Shown here: positions 7,605 through 17,525 of the stretch, piece by piece
How the letters are laid out: each line of letters begins with the position of its first letter
Numbering within the stretch: position 1 is the first letter of the stretch
DNA from: Azolla caroliniana
Taxonomy: Eukaryota; Polypodiophyta
Assembly: GCA_043228905.1 (NCBI GenBank)
Contig: JBHGNT010000003.1
Location: forward strand, 12,586,001 to 12,650,000
DNA length: 64,000 bases
Direction: 5' to 3'
Notes under the pieces: model-generated
Told to the model about the DNA's origin: nothing
Database searches by the model: none
Seen by the model: the letters and a program-made list of their open reading frames with translations, nothing else
Translations under genes and position numbers: made by a program

Positions 7605-10600
7605 GTCCGGCCAAAATAGGAGCCATTTGGTTGGACCATCCTAGTTATGTAGAGTCAGTACCTAGTTGTGGTTCCATTTCATCAAATCAAGTTAGTAGAG
7701 TTTTTTCTGCACAAGTCGAGCTTAGCACATCTACAGGTCATCGCGCCCTAGCCTCTGCCCTCCTAGATTCCGGAGCCAATTCTTGTTTCATGGATCGCGA
7801 GTTTGCATTGACTCAAAACATCATCTTGAAAAAACTCCCAAACCCAGTAGCTGTAGGAGTCATCGATGGTCGCCCTATAGCATCAGGAGATATAGTCGAA
7901 GAGTCTGAACCAATTCGTGTAGTCCTAGGTAATTTGGCTAGTGTCATCTCATTTAACATCATTAGTAGTCCGGAGCACTCTCTAGTTCTTGGTCTTCCTT
8001 GGTTTGAGTTACATAACCCAACCATTGATTGGAGAAAAAGAACTATTGAAGAGGTCACCGTACAATCCAAGTCTCTTGAAGCTCCAACTAAGGATCTAGG
8101 ATCCCCCACAATTTCAACAATCTCTATACATCAATTACGAGAGGATGGAAGAAAGGAAGACATGATGGTATTTGCGGTTTTAGCAACTCCCTCATCTAGC
8201 TCACAAGAATTGGGGGTCCAACTACCAAAGAAGTACATAGAATTCTCCGATGTGTTCGATAAGGTGAAGGCTAATAGACTACCAGAGCATCGACCATATG
8301 ATTGCCCAATTGATTTGCAGCCAGGAAAAGAGCCTCCATGGGGACCAATTTATAATCTTTCGCCCACGGAGTTAGAGGTTCTTCGAGAATATATCAATGA
8401 GAACTTGGCAAATGGTTTTATCCAACATTCAAAATCTCCTGCTGGTGCACCCATCTTTTTCGTTAAGAAGAAAGATGGTACGCTTCGTATGGTCGTGGAT
8501 TATCGAGGCTTGAATAAAGTGACCGTTAGAAACCGATATGCTCTCCCATTGATCTCAAGCCTTCTAGAACGCCTCAGTGAAGCAAAGTATTTCACGAAGT
8601 TAGATCTTCGAGGTGCCTACAACCTTGTTCGAATTCGTCCTGGGGATGAATGGAAGACGGCGTTCCGCACTCGCTATGGTCATTTTGAGTACACAGTGAT
8701 GCCTTTTGGCCTCACGAATGCACCAGCAGTCTTCCAACATATGGCGAATGATATTTTTCGAGACTTCCTCGATATCTTCATCATTGTTTACCTGGATGAT
8801 ATCTTGATCTACTCAAAAACTCAAGAAGAACATGATATACATGTTCGCCAAGTTTTGCAACGGCTACGAGAGTATGGTCTCTATGCAAAATTGGAGAAGT
8901 GTAGTTTCGACCAACGTCAAGTGGAGTTTTTGGGGTACATAGTCTCTTCAAATGGCATCTCTATGGATCCATCAAAGGTTCAAACAATTTTGGATTGGCA
9001 AACACCACAGTCCGTGCGAGATGTGCAATGTTTTTTGGGGTTCGCAAACTTTTATCGCAAGTTCATCAAAGACTATTCAAAAATTGTGTTGCCCCTCACT
9101 CAACTGACGCACAAGAATCGATCATTTGTATGGAGTATAGATGCGAACTCTGCATTTGAGGGTTTAAAGCAAGCATTTACATCCGCACCAATCTTAATCC
9201 ATGTCGATCCAATGAGGCGCTTTATACTTGAAGCTGATGCATCGGATTTCGCACTCGGAAGTGTACTATCCCAAATTGGTGATGATGGTGAACTGCACCC
9301 GGTGGCTTTTCACTCACGAAAATTTGAAGCCGCAGAAATCAACTATGAGATTCACGACAAAGAGCTTCTTGCCATTGTGGATTCTTTTCAACAATGGCGT
9401 CATTTTCTGGAGGGTTCTTCTCAGCAGATTATTGTCTACAATGATCATAAAAATCTAACATACTTTCAAAGTGCTCGAGTCTTGAATCGACGACAAGCTC
9501 GTTGGGCGCAGTTCTTAACTCGTTTCGATTTTGTAATTCTATATCGCCCTGGGATGCAACAAGGAAAAGCAGATGCTTTATCTAGACGTTCGTATATGGA
9601 ACTTCAACCTGGAGAGGCCGCATTTGAAAGCCAAAAGCAAATCCTCTTAGGTCCTGATCGTCTACGAATAATGGCAATGCATACCATCAACACACCGGGA
9701 GATTCAAGGCTTCTTGATTCCATTCGTGAGCAGATTGCGACTGATGCGTTCGCCCAAGAGGTTTTGAGCCATATTATCCCAAATCGTGCATCTAGCTCCC
9801 AAACTCAAAATCCTCGTCTAGACTACACCCAGTTTAGTTGGCATGATGGGTTACTTTTTCGACAAACTCTCTTGTATGTGCCTGACGGTCCTTCTCGACT
9901 CAAAGTCATGCAACAATGTCATGACACACCAATGGCGGGACACTTCGGCATCCACAAGACTTTTGAGTTGATTTCTCGCCGATATTGGTGGCCACGGCTT
10001 CGCCATTTTGTTACGGATTATGTTCGTAGCTGTGATACATGTTGCCGATCAAAAAAGCCTCGACATCATCCATATGGCTTATTACAGCCAATGCCTATTC
10101 CGGAGAGCCCATGGAAATCTATTTCCTTGGACTTTATTACGGATCTTCCACCTTCCAAGGGATTTGATTCGATTCTCACTGTTGTCGATCGTTTTACGAA
10201 GATGGCACATTTCCTTCCATGCACAAAGACCATTACTAGTCAAGAGACAGCTGATTTACTCATGCGGGAGGTGTTTCGCCATCATGGTCTTCCGGATGAT
10301 ATTATCAGTGATCGGGGTCCCCAATTCATCTCGAAATTTTGGCGGCACATGTTCAGACTCTTACATACTTCTTGTAAACTCTCTTCCGGCTACCATCCAG
10401 AGACTAATGGGCAGAGTGAGCGCACCAACCAAACAGTCGAACAATATCTACGTTGTTTTGTCAACTATCAACAAGATGATTGGGTGGATTTACTACCTTT
10501 GGCAGAATTTGCTTATAACAACTCCGAGCATTCTTCTACTGGATATTCCCCATTTTTTGCAAACATTGGGTACCATCCTCGTTGGACGATGCTTGAACAT

Positions 10601-11236
10601 CCTGAACTCCCAAAAAACCCAGCTGCTGAAGATCGGCTCACTCGACTCCAAGAAGTTCAGGATATGCTTTTGCATCATTTATGTGAAGCCCAAAACACTC
10701 AAAAGAAGATTGCTGACCGTCATCGGCGTGATTCATCGACTACATTTCAAGTAGGCGATCGTGTATGGCTCTTACAAGGTAGCATTAAAACGACCCGACC
10801 TTGCTACAAATTGGATTATCAACGTTTTGGCCCATATGTCATAAGTGGTAAGATCAATGATGTGACATTTCGTCTTGATCTTCCTCCTCATATGCGTCTT
10901 CACCCGGTCTTCCATGTTTCACTTTTGGAGCCTTACACAACGAGCTCTATTCCGGGTCGTGTTACACCTCCCCCACCTCCAATTGACGTTTCCAATGGCT
11001 CTGAATATGAGGTTGCCGCTATCCTCGACTCCAAGATCATTCGCAACAAACTATACTACTTGGTTGATTGGTTAGGCTATACACCTAATGATCGAACATG
11101 GGAGCCTGCCGAACATCTTGCCAATGCCTCCGACATGGTTGTTGCATTTCACAACCAATATCCTCATAAACCAAGTCTGAACTCTTTTCTTCCGACTCGT
11201 GCAACTCGTCATCGAAAAGGGGGGATAATGTCATGA
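7568..11236 (+). CDS. pol: Chromovirus B Pol (PR-RT-RNase H-IN-chromodomain)
   Basis: Open from 7568, -1 relative to gag, so probably made as a Gag-Pol fusion. No ATG start is needed; in residues counted from 7631 it has 1201. Protease: LLDSGANSCF (D46) and LVLGLPW (118-124). RT: LDLRGAY, MPFGLTNAP and YLDD at 387-390. RNase H: EADASDFALG and NYEIHDKELLAI. Integrase: HHCC finger (HFGIHKTF...CDTCC), core D834, D894, E930 with the expected 35-residue spacing, and a GPY/F-like module. C-terminal chromodomain near 1125-1175 (YYLVDWLGYTPNDRTWEP), which in this class guides integration to modified chromatin. All catalytic residues are present. Length fits plant chromoviruses. Confidence 0.95.
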   Translation, partial: CLEPIRGCVKRISPAKIGAIWLDHPSYVESVPSCGSISSNQVSRVFSAQVELSTSTGHRALASALLDSGANSCFMDREFALTQNIILKKLPNPVAVGVIDGRPIASGDIVEESEPIRVVLGNLASVISFNIISSPEHSLVLGLPWFELHNPTIDWRKRTIEEVTVQSKSLEAPTKDLGSPTISTISIHQLREDGRKEDMMVFAVLATPSSSSQELGVQLPKKYIEFSDVFDKVKANRLPEHRPYDCPIDLQPGKEPPWGPIYNLSPTELEVLREYINENLANGFIQHSKSPAGAPIFFVKKKDGTLRMVVDYRGLNKVTVRNRYALPLISSLLERLSEAKYFTKLDLRGAYNLVRIRPGDEWKTAFRTRYGHFEYTVMPFGLTNAPAVFQHMANDIFRDFLDIFIIVYLDDILIYSKTQEEHDIHVRQVLQRLREYGLYAKLEKCSFDQRQVEFLGYIVSSNGISMDPSKVQTILDWQTPQSVRDVQCFLGFANFYRKFIKDYSKIVLPLTQLTHKNRSFVWSIDANSAFEGLKQAFTSAPILIHVDPMRRFILEADASDFALGSVLSQIGDDGELHPVAFHSRKFEAAEINYEIHDKELLAIVDSFQQWRHFLEGSSQQIIVYNDHKNLTYFQSARVLNRRQARWAQFLTRFDFVILYRPGMQQGKADALSRRSYMELQPGEAAFESQKQILLGPDRLRIMAMHTINTPGDSRLLDSIREQIATDAFAQEVLSHIIPNRASSSQTQNPRLDYTQFSWHDGLLFRQTLLYVPDGPSRLKVMQQCHDTPMAGHFGIHKTFELISRRYWWPRLRHFVTDYVRSCDTCCRSKKPRHHPYGLLQPMPIPESPWKSISLDFITDLPPSKGFDSILTVVDRFTKMAHFLPCTKTITSQETADLLMREVFRHHGLPDDIISDRGPQFISKFWRHMFRLLHTSCKLSSGYHPETNGQSERTNQTVEQYLRCFVNYQQDDWVDLLPLAEFAYNNSEHSSTGYSPFFANIGYHPRWTMLEHPELPKNPAAEDRLTRLQEVQDMLLHHLCEAQNTQKKIADRHRRDSSTTFQVGDRVWLLQGSIKTTRPCYKLDYQRFGPYVISGKINDVTFRLDLPPHMRLHPVFHVSLLEPYTTSSIPGRVTPPPPPIDVSNGSEYEVAAILDSKIIRNKLYYLVDWLGYTPNDRTWEPAEHLANASDMVVAFHNQYPHKPSLNSFLPTRATRHRKGGIMS
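7592..7598 (+). promoter_or_regulatory. Proposed -1 ribosomal frameshift site (G_TTA_AAC)
   Basis: The last Gag codons read GTG TTA AAC GAA TAA. The heptamer GTTAAAC has the X_XXY_YYZ form in the Gag frame, and a slip of -1 leads straight into the open pol frame, which starts after a stop at 7565. GTTAAAC is a known slippery heptamer in arteriviruses. A small stem (CCAAA/TTTGG, 7611-7630) follows 12 bases later. Inferred, not proven. Confidence 0.6.
11214..11228 (+). other. Polypurine tract of chromovirus B
   Basis: GAAAAGGGGGGATAA immediately before the 3' LTR; it would prime plus-strand DNA. The pol stop is in the LTR at 11234-11236. Confidence 0.8.
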
Positions 11237-11777
11237 AGACATACATCTTGGCTTATCATGACATTCATCTTGGCGAACCAGGAATCGAACCCATAACCTC
11301 TTGGTTTACATATTGTACTTTAACCATTGTAATAACATATGCGAGATGTAATCATAATAATTATATGTTTAGTTATTACGAGATATTTAGAACATTCTAG
11401 ATTATTCTAGAATGTTCTTGAATATTTCATGATTATATTTATTATTATTATTATTCATAAATATCTAAAATATTCTAGAACATTCTAGAATACTCCATAA
11501 GGGCCTATAAATAAGAGTCCATACACTCATCACAACTCATTCGGTTCAACACCAGTCTTTAGCCCTTAGCCTACTCCTTGTAATCTTCTTTCTCATAATA
11601 TAATCGCATTCCCATTTCTTATCTCTCACTTATACTTTTCTCTCTCTCGCACTCTCTCCCTCTTTCACTCTCTTTCTATCACTATCGCTATCTCTACCGC
11701 TCTCGCCATCTCTATCGTTATCGTTATCTCTATCGCCATCGCTCTCTCTCTCTGCTTCCTACTCAAGAGTCACGACA
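11229..11777 (+). repeat. 3' LTR of chromovirus B (549 bp)
   Basis: Same sequence as 5843-6391 by eye. It is preceded by the polypurine tract and followed by the second ATGCA target copy at 11778-11782. Confidence 0.97.
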
Positions 11778-11885
11778 ATGCATATGTTTGTTGCAAAATT
11801 TACAGTTCCAACTCCTATTTCCTGTTTGACTTCTTACGACATTGAGGTAACATGTATCCCAATATTTGGTCTTAATGGGCGGCAT
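11778..11885 (-). pseudogene. hAT transposase 5' coding part (first half of BED finger)
   Basis: Minus-strand frame from ATG at 11885 (MPPIKTKYWDTC...) to SWNCKFCNKHMH at the insertion point of chromovirus B. It continues in frame at 5837 when the insertion is removed. WxCxxC is the first zinc-binding half of a BED finger. The ATG choice is supported by an in-frame run with no stop; a possible acceptor (TTTGTAG) lies just upstream, so an extra 5' exon is also possible. Confidence 0.65.
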
Positions 11886-11919
11886 TTTCCTTCTTTATTT
11901 TCTACAAATCAATAAAATT

Positions 11920-12192
11920 GAGATATTGAAGATGGAAAATAATGCACAAAAAGAGGAGCAAGATTATATGAATGCATTAAAGCAAATCGAAGAACTGAAA
12001 ACTTTGAATAGATCAACCTTCAGGGAGGATGAGGATTATACTACTTTAAATGAGCAACTACAGGATACTCAAGAGTATCTTTTATTCATAGAAAGCAAAT
12101 ACAAGAAAATGTTACAATTAAGGACATGTATAAAAACAGAAAATTCAACTCTTTTGGAAGCTAAAAAGGAAGCAAAAATTACCATAACTTAA
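11920..12192 (+). pseudogene. Short coiled-coil-like frame beside PPR remnant
   Basis: A frame rich in E, K, L and N (QKEEQDYMNALKQIEELK), ending with a phrase (TCIKTENSTLLEAKKE) that is repeated at 12224 (TCIKAKNSTSLEAKRE), where it leads into the PPR remnant. It may be a duplicated, decayed 5' part of the same gene or unrelated. I do not recognise the family. Confidence 0.25.
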
Positions 12193-12214
12193 CTAAAGAA
12201 CCTTGATGCTTAAC

Positions 12215-12770
12215 GTAATAACGACATGCATAAAAGCAAAAAATTCAACAAGTTTGGAAGCCAAAAGGGAAGTAGAATTTGGTCAAGAAACCCATCTTGA
12301 AGATGTACAGAAAGGGTTCGATGAAGATCTATTTATTCATAGTGCTTTGCTAGATATGTATGTCAAATGTGGATCTATAGTGGAAGTGCAAAATGTTTTC
12401 AACCGAATGTCCAACCGAGATTTGGTATTATGGACAACATTGATTGCATGATATGCTGAGCATGGACCCGTTGAGGATGCACTGAAAAGCTTTGAAAAGA
12501 TACAAGATGAGGGGATACTTATTACTACCAAACACTTTCACCTTTTCTTGTGTCTTAAAGGAATGCTCTCATTGGAGGGTTTGTTGAGTATAGAACTACT
12601 GAGAAAGCATTAGATTCTTTCGATAAAATGCAAGTTGATGGAATCTTTCCGGATGTATATACATTGCCCATGTCCTAAAAGTGTGCGGTTTATTAGGGCC
12701 TACAGATAAAGGACAATCCATGTATATGGAGGCTGTATTGAAAGGGTTCTAGCAAGTGCACATTTATTCA
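12215..12770 (+). pseudogene. PPR (PLS-type) protein pseudogene fragment
   Basis: Pieces of pentatricopeptide repeats: LFIHSALLDMYVKCGS, VFNRMSNRDLVLWTTLIA, YAEHGPVEDALKSFEKI, then after a frameshift PNTFTFSCVLKECS, and after a further break PDVYT and VLKVCGLLGPTDKGQS. These are the standard L, S and P motifs of plant organelle RNA-editing or RNA-binding PPR proteins. Stops (after TTLIA and after KGF) and at least two frameshifts make it non-functional. No E or DYW domain is visible. Only about two to three repeats survive. Confidence 0.8.
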
Positions 12771-13395
12771 TACCCATCACATTCAAAAGCAGACAACCAA
12801 AACCATGATATTCCAAAAAATCAGTAGTTGTTAACAAAAATAAATATGCATTGCAAATGATAAAAAATGGGACATCATTAAAAAAGGACCAAGCACTTTT
12901 CCCATGACACGAAATTGAGATCTTCAATGTTTCTGGAAACCAATGTCATTTATAGTAACATGGAAAGTAAATTAGAATGATCAATTTCTGAAATGAATTC
13001 AAATGGGATACAACCACTAAAATCAATAAGCAAAGGATTAGCTAATGCTACAAATTGTGAAAGATTTTGAACACATTGTCTACATGTATACATACATGTT
13101 TGAGTTTCAACACATGGTTCCTATAATATTTTATCTCAACACTTGCAAAGAGGAGAGTTTTATTGCATGACGTCAATTACAATTGTCTACCAATTTGTTA
13201 CTTGTATAGATGCATTATTGTGGAATAGATAGATTGTTGGACACAAGCATACGTAAACTAGATCAACTAAAAATTAAATCTCCCTTGTCATTTGGTATTA
13301 TCATACAACTTGACATTGGAATACAACAAAATGGGAGGTATACTTAATCATAAAAAATAAAAGAAAGAAACATATTCACTAACCTGATTTTATTT
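12771..13395. other. AT-rich spacer, nothing recognised
   Basis: AT-rich DNA with many stops in all frames. I see no gene, RNA gene or clear terminal repeat. Confidence 0.4.
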
Positions 13396-13536
13396 TCTTC
13401 TTCTTCTTGTTGTTCTTGTTGTTCTTGTTGTTGTTCTTCTTGTGCTTCTTCTTCTTCTTCTTCTTCTTCTAGTGCTTCTTCTTCTTCTTCTTCTTCTGCT
13501 TTTTCTGTTTCTTTTTCTTCTTCTTCTTCTTCTTCT
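13396..13536. repeat. CTT/GTT microsatellite
   Basis: Imperfect run of TTC triplets with interspersed TTG (CTTCTTCTTCTTGTTGTTC...), about 140 bases long. Confidence 0.9.
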
Positions 13537-13789
13537 AAGTCTATTCTGTCCGTCTTTCTTCCTTCCTTCTATTTTACACTAAAGTTGTTCTTTTCTTTTG
13601 CTTTCTTTAGGGTTTTACTCACATTTTCTATAAATACGTACTATACGTATTTTTTTAAAGGTACGTTAAATACCGTATTAGACGAATGTATATGACATTT
13701 GAATGAACAACTTTGACGTATGGTACATACTATACAAATAAGAAGGTATTATACGTATTGATACGTTAAATACGCGTACGTAAACAACG
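13537..13789. other. Spacer with repeated TACGTA palindromes
   Basis: Low-complexity AT-rich stretch in which TATACGTA, TACGTT and GTACGT words recur (13637-13785). It could be a decayed element end, but I find no convincing inverted terminal repeat. Confidence 0.35.
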
Positions 13790-14683
13790 CTGGTTGATAG
13801 TTGGTCAAGATACAAGGAATATCGGTAGCTTGAAGGAAGCATTAGGCAAGTTGTTTGCCATGAAAGATCTTGGACCGACAAAGCAGATCTTAGGGATGCA
13901 CATAGTTCGAGATAGAACTAAGAAAGTGTTGTGGTTGTCACAAGAGAAATACGTGACTAAGATCCTAGAAAGATTCAACATGTTGGAAGCAAAGCCGGTC
14001 AGCTCTATGTTACCGATTAACTGCAAGTTAATTGCAAAGCAATGCCCAAGAGGGGAGAAAGAAAAGGATGAGATGAGGAAAGTACCATATGCCTCAACTG
14101 TTGGCAGTCTAATGTATGCTATGGTCTGCACGAGACTAGACATAGCTTTTGCTGTGGGAACAGTAAGCCAATACATGAGTAATCCAGGAAGAGAACACAA
14201 GGCAATGGTGAAGTGGATACTCAGGTACTTGAAAGGCCCCTCGAGAGTATGCCTTAGGTATGGTGTCGGGAAACCTATGCTCGAAGGGTTTACCAACTTG
14301 GACATGTTGGGGGATGTAGACTCTAGCTGATCCACATTAGGGTATGTGATGACCTATGCAAGGGGAGTAGTATCGTGGCAGTCACGACCGCAGAAGTCTG
14401 TGGCCTTATCGACCACAGAGGTTGGATGAGAAATTTTCTTAATGAGTTGGGGATGAAGCAAAGAGAGTTCTTGCTTCATTGTGACAACCAGAGTGCCATA
14501 CATCTAGCAAATAATGTTGCGTACCACTCCCGAACCAAGCATATACAAACAAAGGAGATATCATTGGTTATGGGAGAAAGTGGAGGAAGGAGGGTTTACC
14601 CTTGTGAAGATACATACTAATGACAATGGATCCGGCATGCTGACAAAAAACCTACCGATGGACAGAATCAGAGTCTGTCGATA
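13790..14683 (+). pseudogene. Copia J: RT end and RNase H fragment
   Basis: Plus-strand copia fragment starting just after the RT active site (LIVGQDTRN) and running through KDLGPTKQILGMHIVRD, VGSLMYAMVCTRLDIAFAVG and RYLKG into RNase H (SRTKHIQ, YHW, DNGSGMLTK). In-frame stops (VDSS* at 14328), a deletion around 14400 and frameshifts make it dead. Most similar to the A/E Tork-like family. Everything 5' of the RT active site is missing. Confidence 0.9.
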
Positions 14684-14716
14684 GAGAACGGGAATAAAGG
14701 ACCCCTCCCCACTGGA

Positions 14717-14730
14717 GTGAAGGGGGAGTT
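14717..14730 (+). other. Polypurine tract of copia J
   Basis: GTGAAGGGGGAGTT directly before the LTR; the same tract occurs, inverted, in A (44227-44240) and E (25814-25827). Confidence 0.85.
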
Positions 14731-15334
14731 TGTTAGGAATATGTCCCTCCAGTGGGAGGAGCCGACTGCTTGGAAAGAGTCGACAATCGACGACAAAGGA
14801 GCAGCCGACTAGTCGGACCAACTCGACAATCGTCGAATGAGTCGACTAATTAGTTACAAGACTATTATTATTGTTATTAGATAGTAATAATGGCCATGAT
14901 TGTAAATAGACCATTCTATGTATTAGTATAAATACACATAGGGCAAACAGAGGTAGAACGTTGTTGTATGTTTAGGTTGTGAGTTACAAGAAGGCAGTGG
15001 CCTCTGTAACTACGAAAGAAAAGAGAATAGTGTATGAACTGAGTGAAGTGAACATAGAGAGATAGCGAGTGAGGGGTGCCATAGTTGTGTTCATAACAAT
15101 AGACGTAAAGAGCCCTGTGAGGCTGATACACTCCACAGAAAGAGTGTTGTACTCTGATCTCTCCATTGTATCTCCAATATATAGTGAAGTTTTGTTCTTT
15201 GTGGTTTTCTCCCGTTATAGGGTTTCCATGTTAAATCTATGTACACTCTTTTCTTGTGTTTCCGAGTTGTGCATTTCAGCGTATTAGTTTCTTGTTAAAT
15301 AATGATTAGTTTCTCTACACAATGATCAACAACA
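14731..15334 (+). repeat. 3' LTR of copia J
   Basis: Starts TGTTAGGAATATGTCC right after the polypurine tract. A TATA-like TATAAATAC lies near 14929. The 3' end is placed at GATCAACAACA near 15334, but without a second LTR this limit is uncertain. Confidence 0.7.
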
Positions 15335-15344
15335 TTCTACTATA

Positions 15345-15528
15345 AAGTTTGCCTTAGTTGTATTTATTATTTACATACATAGCCCACCATGGGCACATTC
15401 AAACTATTTACATATATGGTCTCCTGATTTCGGTTTCGGTTTTCGATTTCAGCCTCGGTCAAAATACTCATTGATTCCATCCGATTCGGTTCATTCTATT
15501 CCCATCCGGAGGCACCTATTTCCCAACA
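15345..15528 (-). repeat. Truncated copia LTR fragment K
   Basis: Ends (on the plus strand) in CCATCCGGAGGCACCTATTTC then CCAACA, the mirror of a TGTTGGG LTR start, and contains the TTTGCC..TATTTAT region seen in other LTRs of this family. No internal sequence accompanies it. Confidence 0.6.
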
Positions 15529-15534
15529 GAACAT

Positions 15535-15625
15535 ATAGACCAAAACTCCAAACTCTTAATAGAGATTTGAACCCATGACCTCTTCAAGTGTCACCACCTC
15601 GTAGAAGCTAATGCATGATCATTTA
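15535..15625 (-). repeat. Possible tRNA-derived SINE fragment
   Basis: On the minus strand TAGCTTCTACGAGG resembles a pol III A box and GGGTTCAAATCTC a B box about 25 bases on, followed within 100 bases on the other side by a TG microsatellite. No target duplication could be set. Weak. Confidence 0.25.
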
Positions 15626-15662
15626 TTTTTATAACTTTCATTAAATCATTGATGATATATAG

Positions 15663-15694
15663 GTGTGTGTGTGTGTGTGTGTGTTTGTGTGTGT
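15663..15694. repeat. TG microsatellite
   Basis: (GT)n run with one interruption. Confidence 0.9.
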
Positions 15695-15753
15695 AATATT
15701 ATGAAATGTCATCACCTCGCACAACCTAACACATGATCACCAAGTGTTATACT

Positions 15754-15994
15754 TGATGAGTATATGGGACCGGCCACAATCGGTTCACAAGCAGAAATGA
15801 GAAAGATAATAACCGAAATAATTGAAAACAAAACAAACAAATACATAGACACAAAGACACGAGATTTTAACGTGGAAACCCTGAATGGGAAAAAACCACA
15901 AGAGCCCACAGACTCCAAACTAAATCACTATGTACATCAGTTTACATGAGACTGAAAGGCAACAACCTCGAGCTCGTCTTCGTTTTACAGATGG

Positions 15995-16079
<85 letters not shown>

Positions 16080-16308
16080 GATACTTAGCACACAATTATT
16101 ACAACTCTGATGATCACATCACACTATGCTAGCCCTAGGTGTATTTATACTAATACACAAGTATGGCTATTTACAAATATAGCCTCTAATCGGCTACAAC
16201 CTATTCGACTCTTCGCCAGCTTGCCGGCCAACTTGCTCTTAGTCGATCGGCTCCTGGCTGATCCGGCTCTTCAACTCTTTCCATCCGGAGGAACCAATTT
16301 CCCTAACA
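15754..16308 (-). repeat. 3' LTR of copia L (minus strand)
   Basis: Right end is ...CCCTAACA followed by an inverted polypurine tract (AATTCCCCCTTCAC), so the element reads leftward. The left limit (TGATGAG at 15754) is approximate. It shares CGGCCACAATCGG, ACGTGGAAACCCTGAATGGG and CCATCCGGAGG with the A/E family LTRs. It contains an AC microsatellite. Confidence 0.75.
15997..16074. repeat. AC microsatellite inside LTR of copia L
   Basis: About 39 uninterrupted AC dinucleotides; its position corresponds to the CT-rich tract of sister LTRs. Confidence 0.95.
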
Positions 16309-16614
16309 AATTCCCCCTTCACTCTGGCATGTGGTAATTTAGCAGGCCTACTCTCTGTCGGCATGCGATCAGCTTATCCATTGACAACACCTTTGTCAGC
16401 ATGTTTGATCCATTGTCATCTGTGTGGATCTTCACCAAGGTAAACTCCCTTTCTTCTACCCTCTCTCTAAGGCAATGATATCTCCACTGGATATGTTTAA
16501 TTCTTGAGTGGTAGGCGGCATTCTTTGCAAGGTGGATGCCACTTTGATTGTCATTATGTAGTTGAAATTGTTCCTACCTCATTCCCAACTGTAAATAATT
16601 ACCTAGAGTAATGA
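16309..16614 (-). pseudogene. Copia L: RNase H C-terminal fragment
   Basis: Minus-strand frame with DNQSGIHLAKNAAYHSR, YHCLRERVEEREFTLVKIH, DDNGSNMLTKV and a C-terminal HMPE, equivalent to the last 90 residues of the polyprotein of element A. The upstream part is cut off at 16614, where the LTR of copia C begins, so C probably inserted here. Confidence 0.85.
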
Positions 16615-17019
16615 TGTTAAGCAGAGTATATTAGATGTGTCTTTGTGTGTGTGTGTGTGTGTGTGTGTGAAGAGACACAAGATAGATAGAAGATTGATAT
16701 AAGGTAAAAGACTCAAATGTATATTAACAAGGAATAAGAAAAAAAAACTAGTAACAACCAAGTACAAAGGAAGCAGGGAGGTGCTTTATATAAAGTTACC
16801 CTCTCTCTACATTCTCTCACTAACACTCACTCTCTCTAGAAACTATAGAAGTTCATGTGTCATGGGGAATGTGGAAACTCATTAGTTGTGTCATAGAATA
16901 TGATTCTATGATACCTCTTTAATGTTGAGAAGGTAGTGGTGACCTTTGACCTTTGAGTATACACACATTCTCAAAAGATGTGTTCACACATTAGACTAGG
17001 TTGAGTTTGATTCACAACA
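16615..17019 (-). repeat. 3' LTR of copia C (405 bp)
   Basis: Reads TGTTGTGAATCAAACTC at its minus-strand start (17019) and ends TCTGCTTAACA at 16615. It is the same family as the solo LTR at 53355-53753 (shared AGAATCATATTCTATGACAC and ATATAAAGCACC). A (GT)n run lies near its end. Confidence 0.8.
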
Positions 17020-17525
17020 CACCCCTTCAAGCTCAACCATGTCATGACTGAGTTAGCTGGCAGGTCGGCTATCACTCCCCTTTAAGCTCGGCACGTCGTA
17101 GGTTGAAAGACCAAGCTCAGTCGAAAATAGACGAAGCTTGTCGGTCCCCAAAGCCTTCGTGAAGATGTCGGCTATCTAAAGATTGGTGGTGATGTGTTGA
17201 AGGTCGACATCCCCTGCAAGGAAACGTTCTTGGATGAAGTGGTAGTGCACCTCAATATGCTTTGTTTGAGCACAGAAGACGGGGGTTCAAGCAAGATGGA
17301 TATTGCTGAGCTTGTCGCAATAGAGCAAGATTGGATCGTTGATGGAGACATCAAGATCCTTAAGTATCCTCTTGAGCCATAGGGCTTCACATGTAGCTAT
17401 AGTCGTGCCCTTGTATTCGGCTTCTGTGCTTGACAATGCAACGGTCGCCTCCTCTACCGATTGAAAATACGAAGCCCGAAGTCCATCATCAATCAGCTTT
17501 GTAGCCGGCCCAGTCGGTATCTGTG
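17020..17525 (-). pseudogene. Copia C: RNase H fragment
   Basis: Minus-strand frame with TDTDWAGYKAD, WTSGFVFSIG, ATVALSSTEAEYKG, QTKHIEVHYHFIQER and IADIFTKA, the RNase H end of the D/F copia lineage, then the polypurine tract TTGAAGGGGTG before the LTR. Stops interrupt it (after YKAD and at the end of LSNIHLA). Nothing upstream of RNase H is left. Confidence 0.85.

Larger units (their letters stand above)
5843..11777 (+). mobile_element. Chromovirus B: complete Ty3/gypsy element, probably young
   Basis: A 5935-bp element with TG...CA LTRs of 549 bp each that I read as identical over their whole length, a perfect 5-bp target duplication (ATGCA at 5838-5842 and 11778-11782), intact gag, intact pol joined by a frameshift, a self-complementary primer site, a polypurine tract and a C-terminal chromodomain. 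It lies inside the BED zinc-finger exon of a hAT transposase gene. Identical LTRs and open frames mean a recent insertion, possibly by a still active family. A second, damaged copy of the family is G at 51394-55720. Confidence 0.97.

Noticed and set aside
12700-12927. Minus-strand open frame of 75 codons
   Set aside because: AT-rich, no motif, overlaps the end of the PPR pseudogene on the other strand.
13537-13789. MITE with TACGTA-type terminal repeats
   Set aside because: The palindromic words recur, but no pair of inverted ends with flanking duplication could be set.
17020-17060. tRNA-primed 5' end at the copia C LTR
   Set aside because: The sequence next to the LTR is a polypurine tract and RNase H, so this is the 3' LTR, not the 5' LTR.
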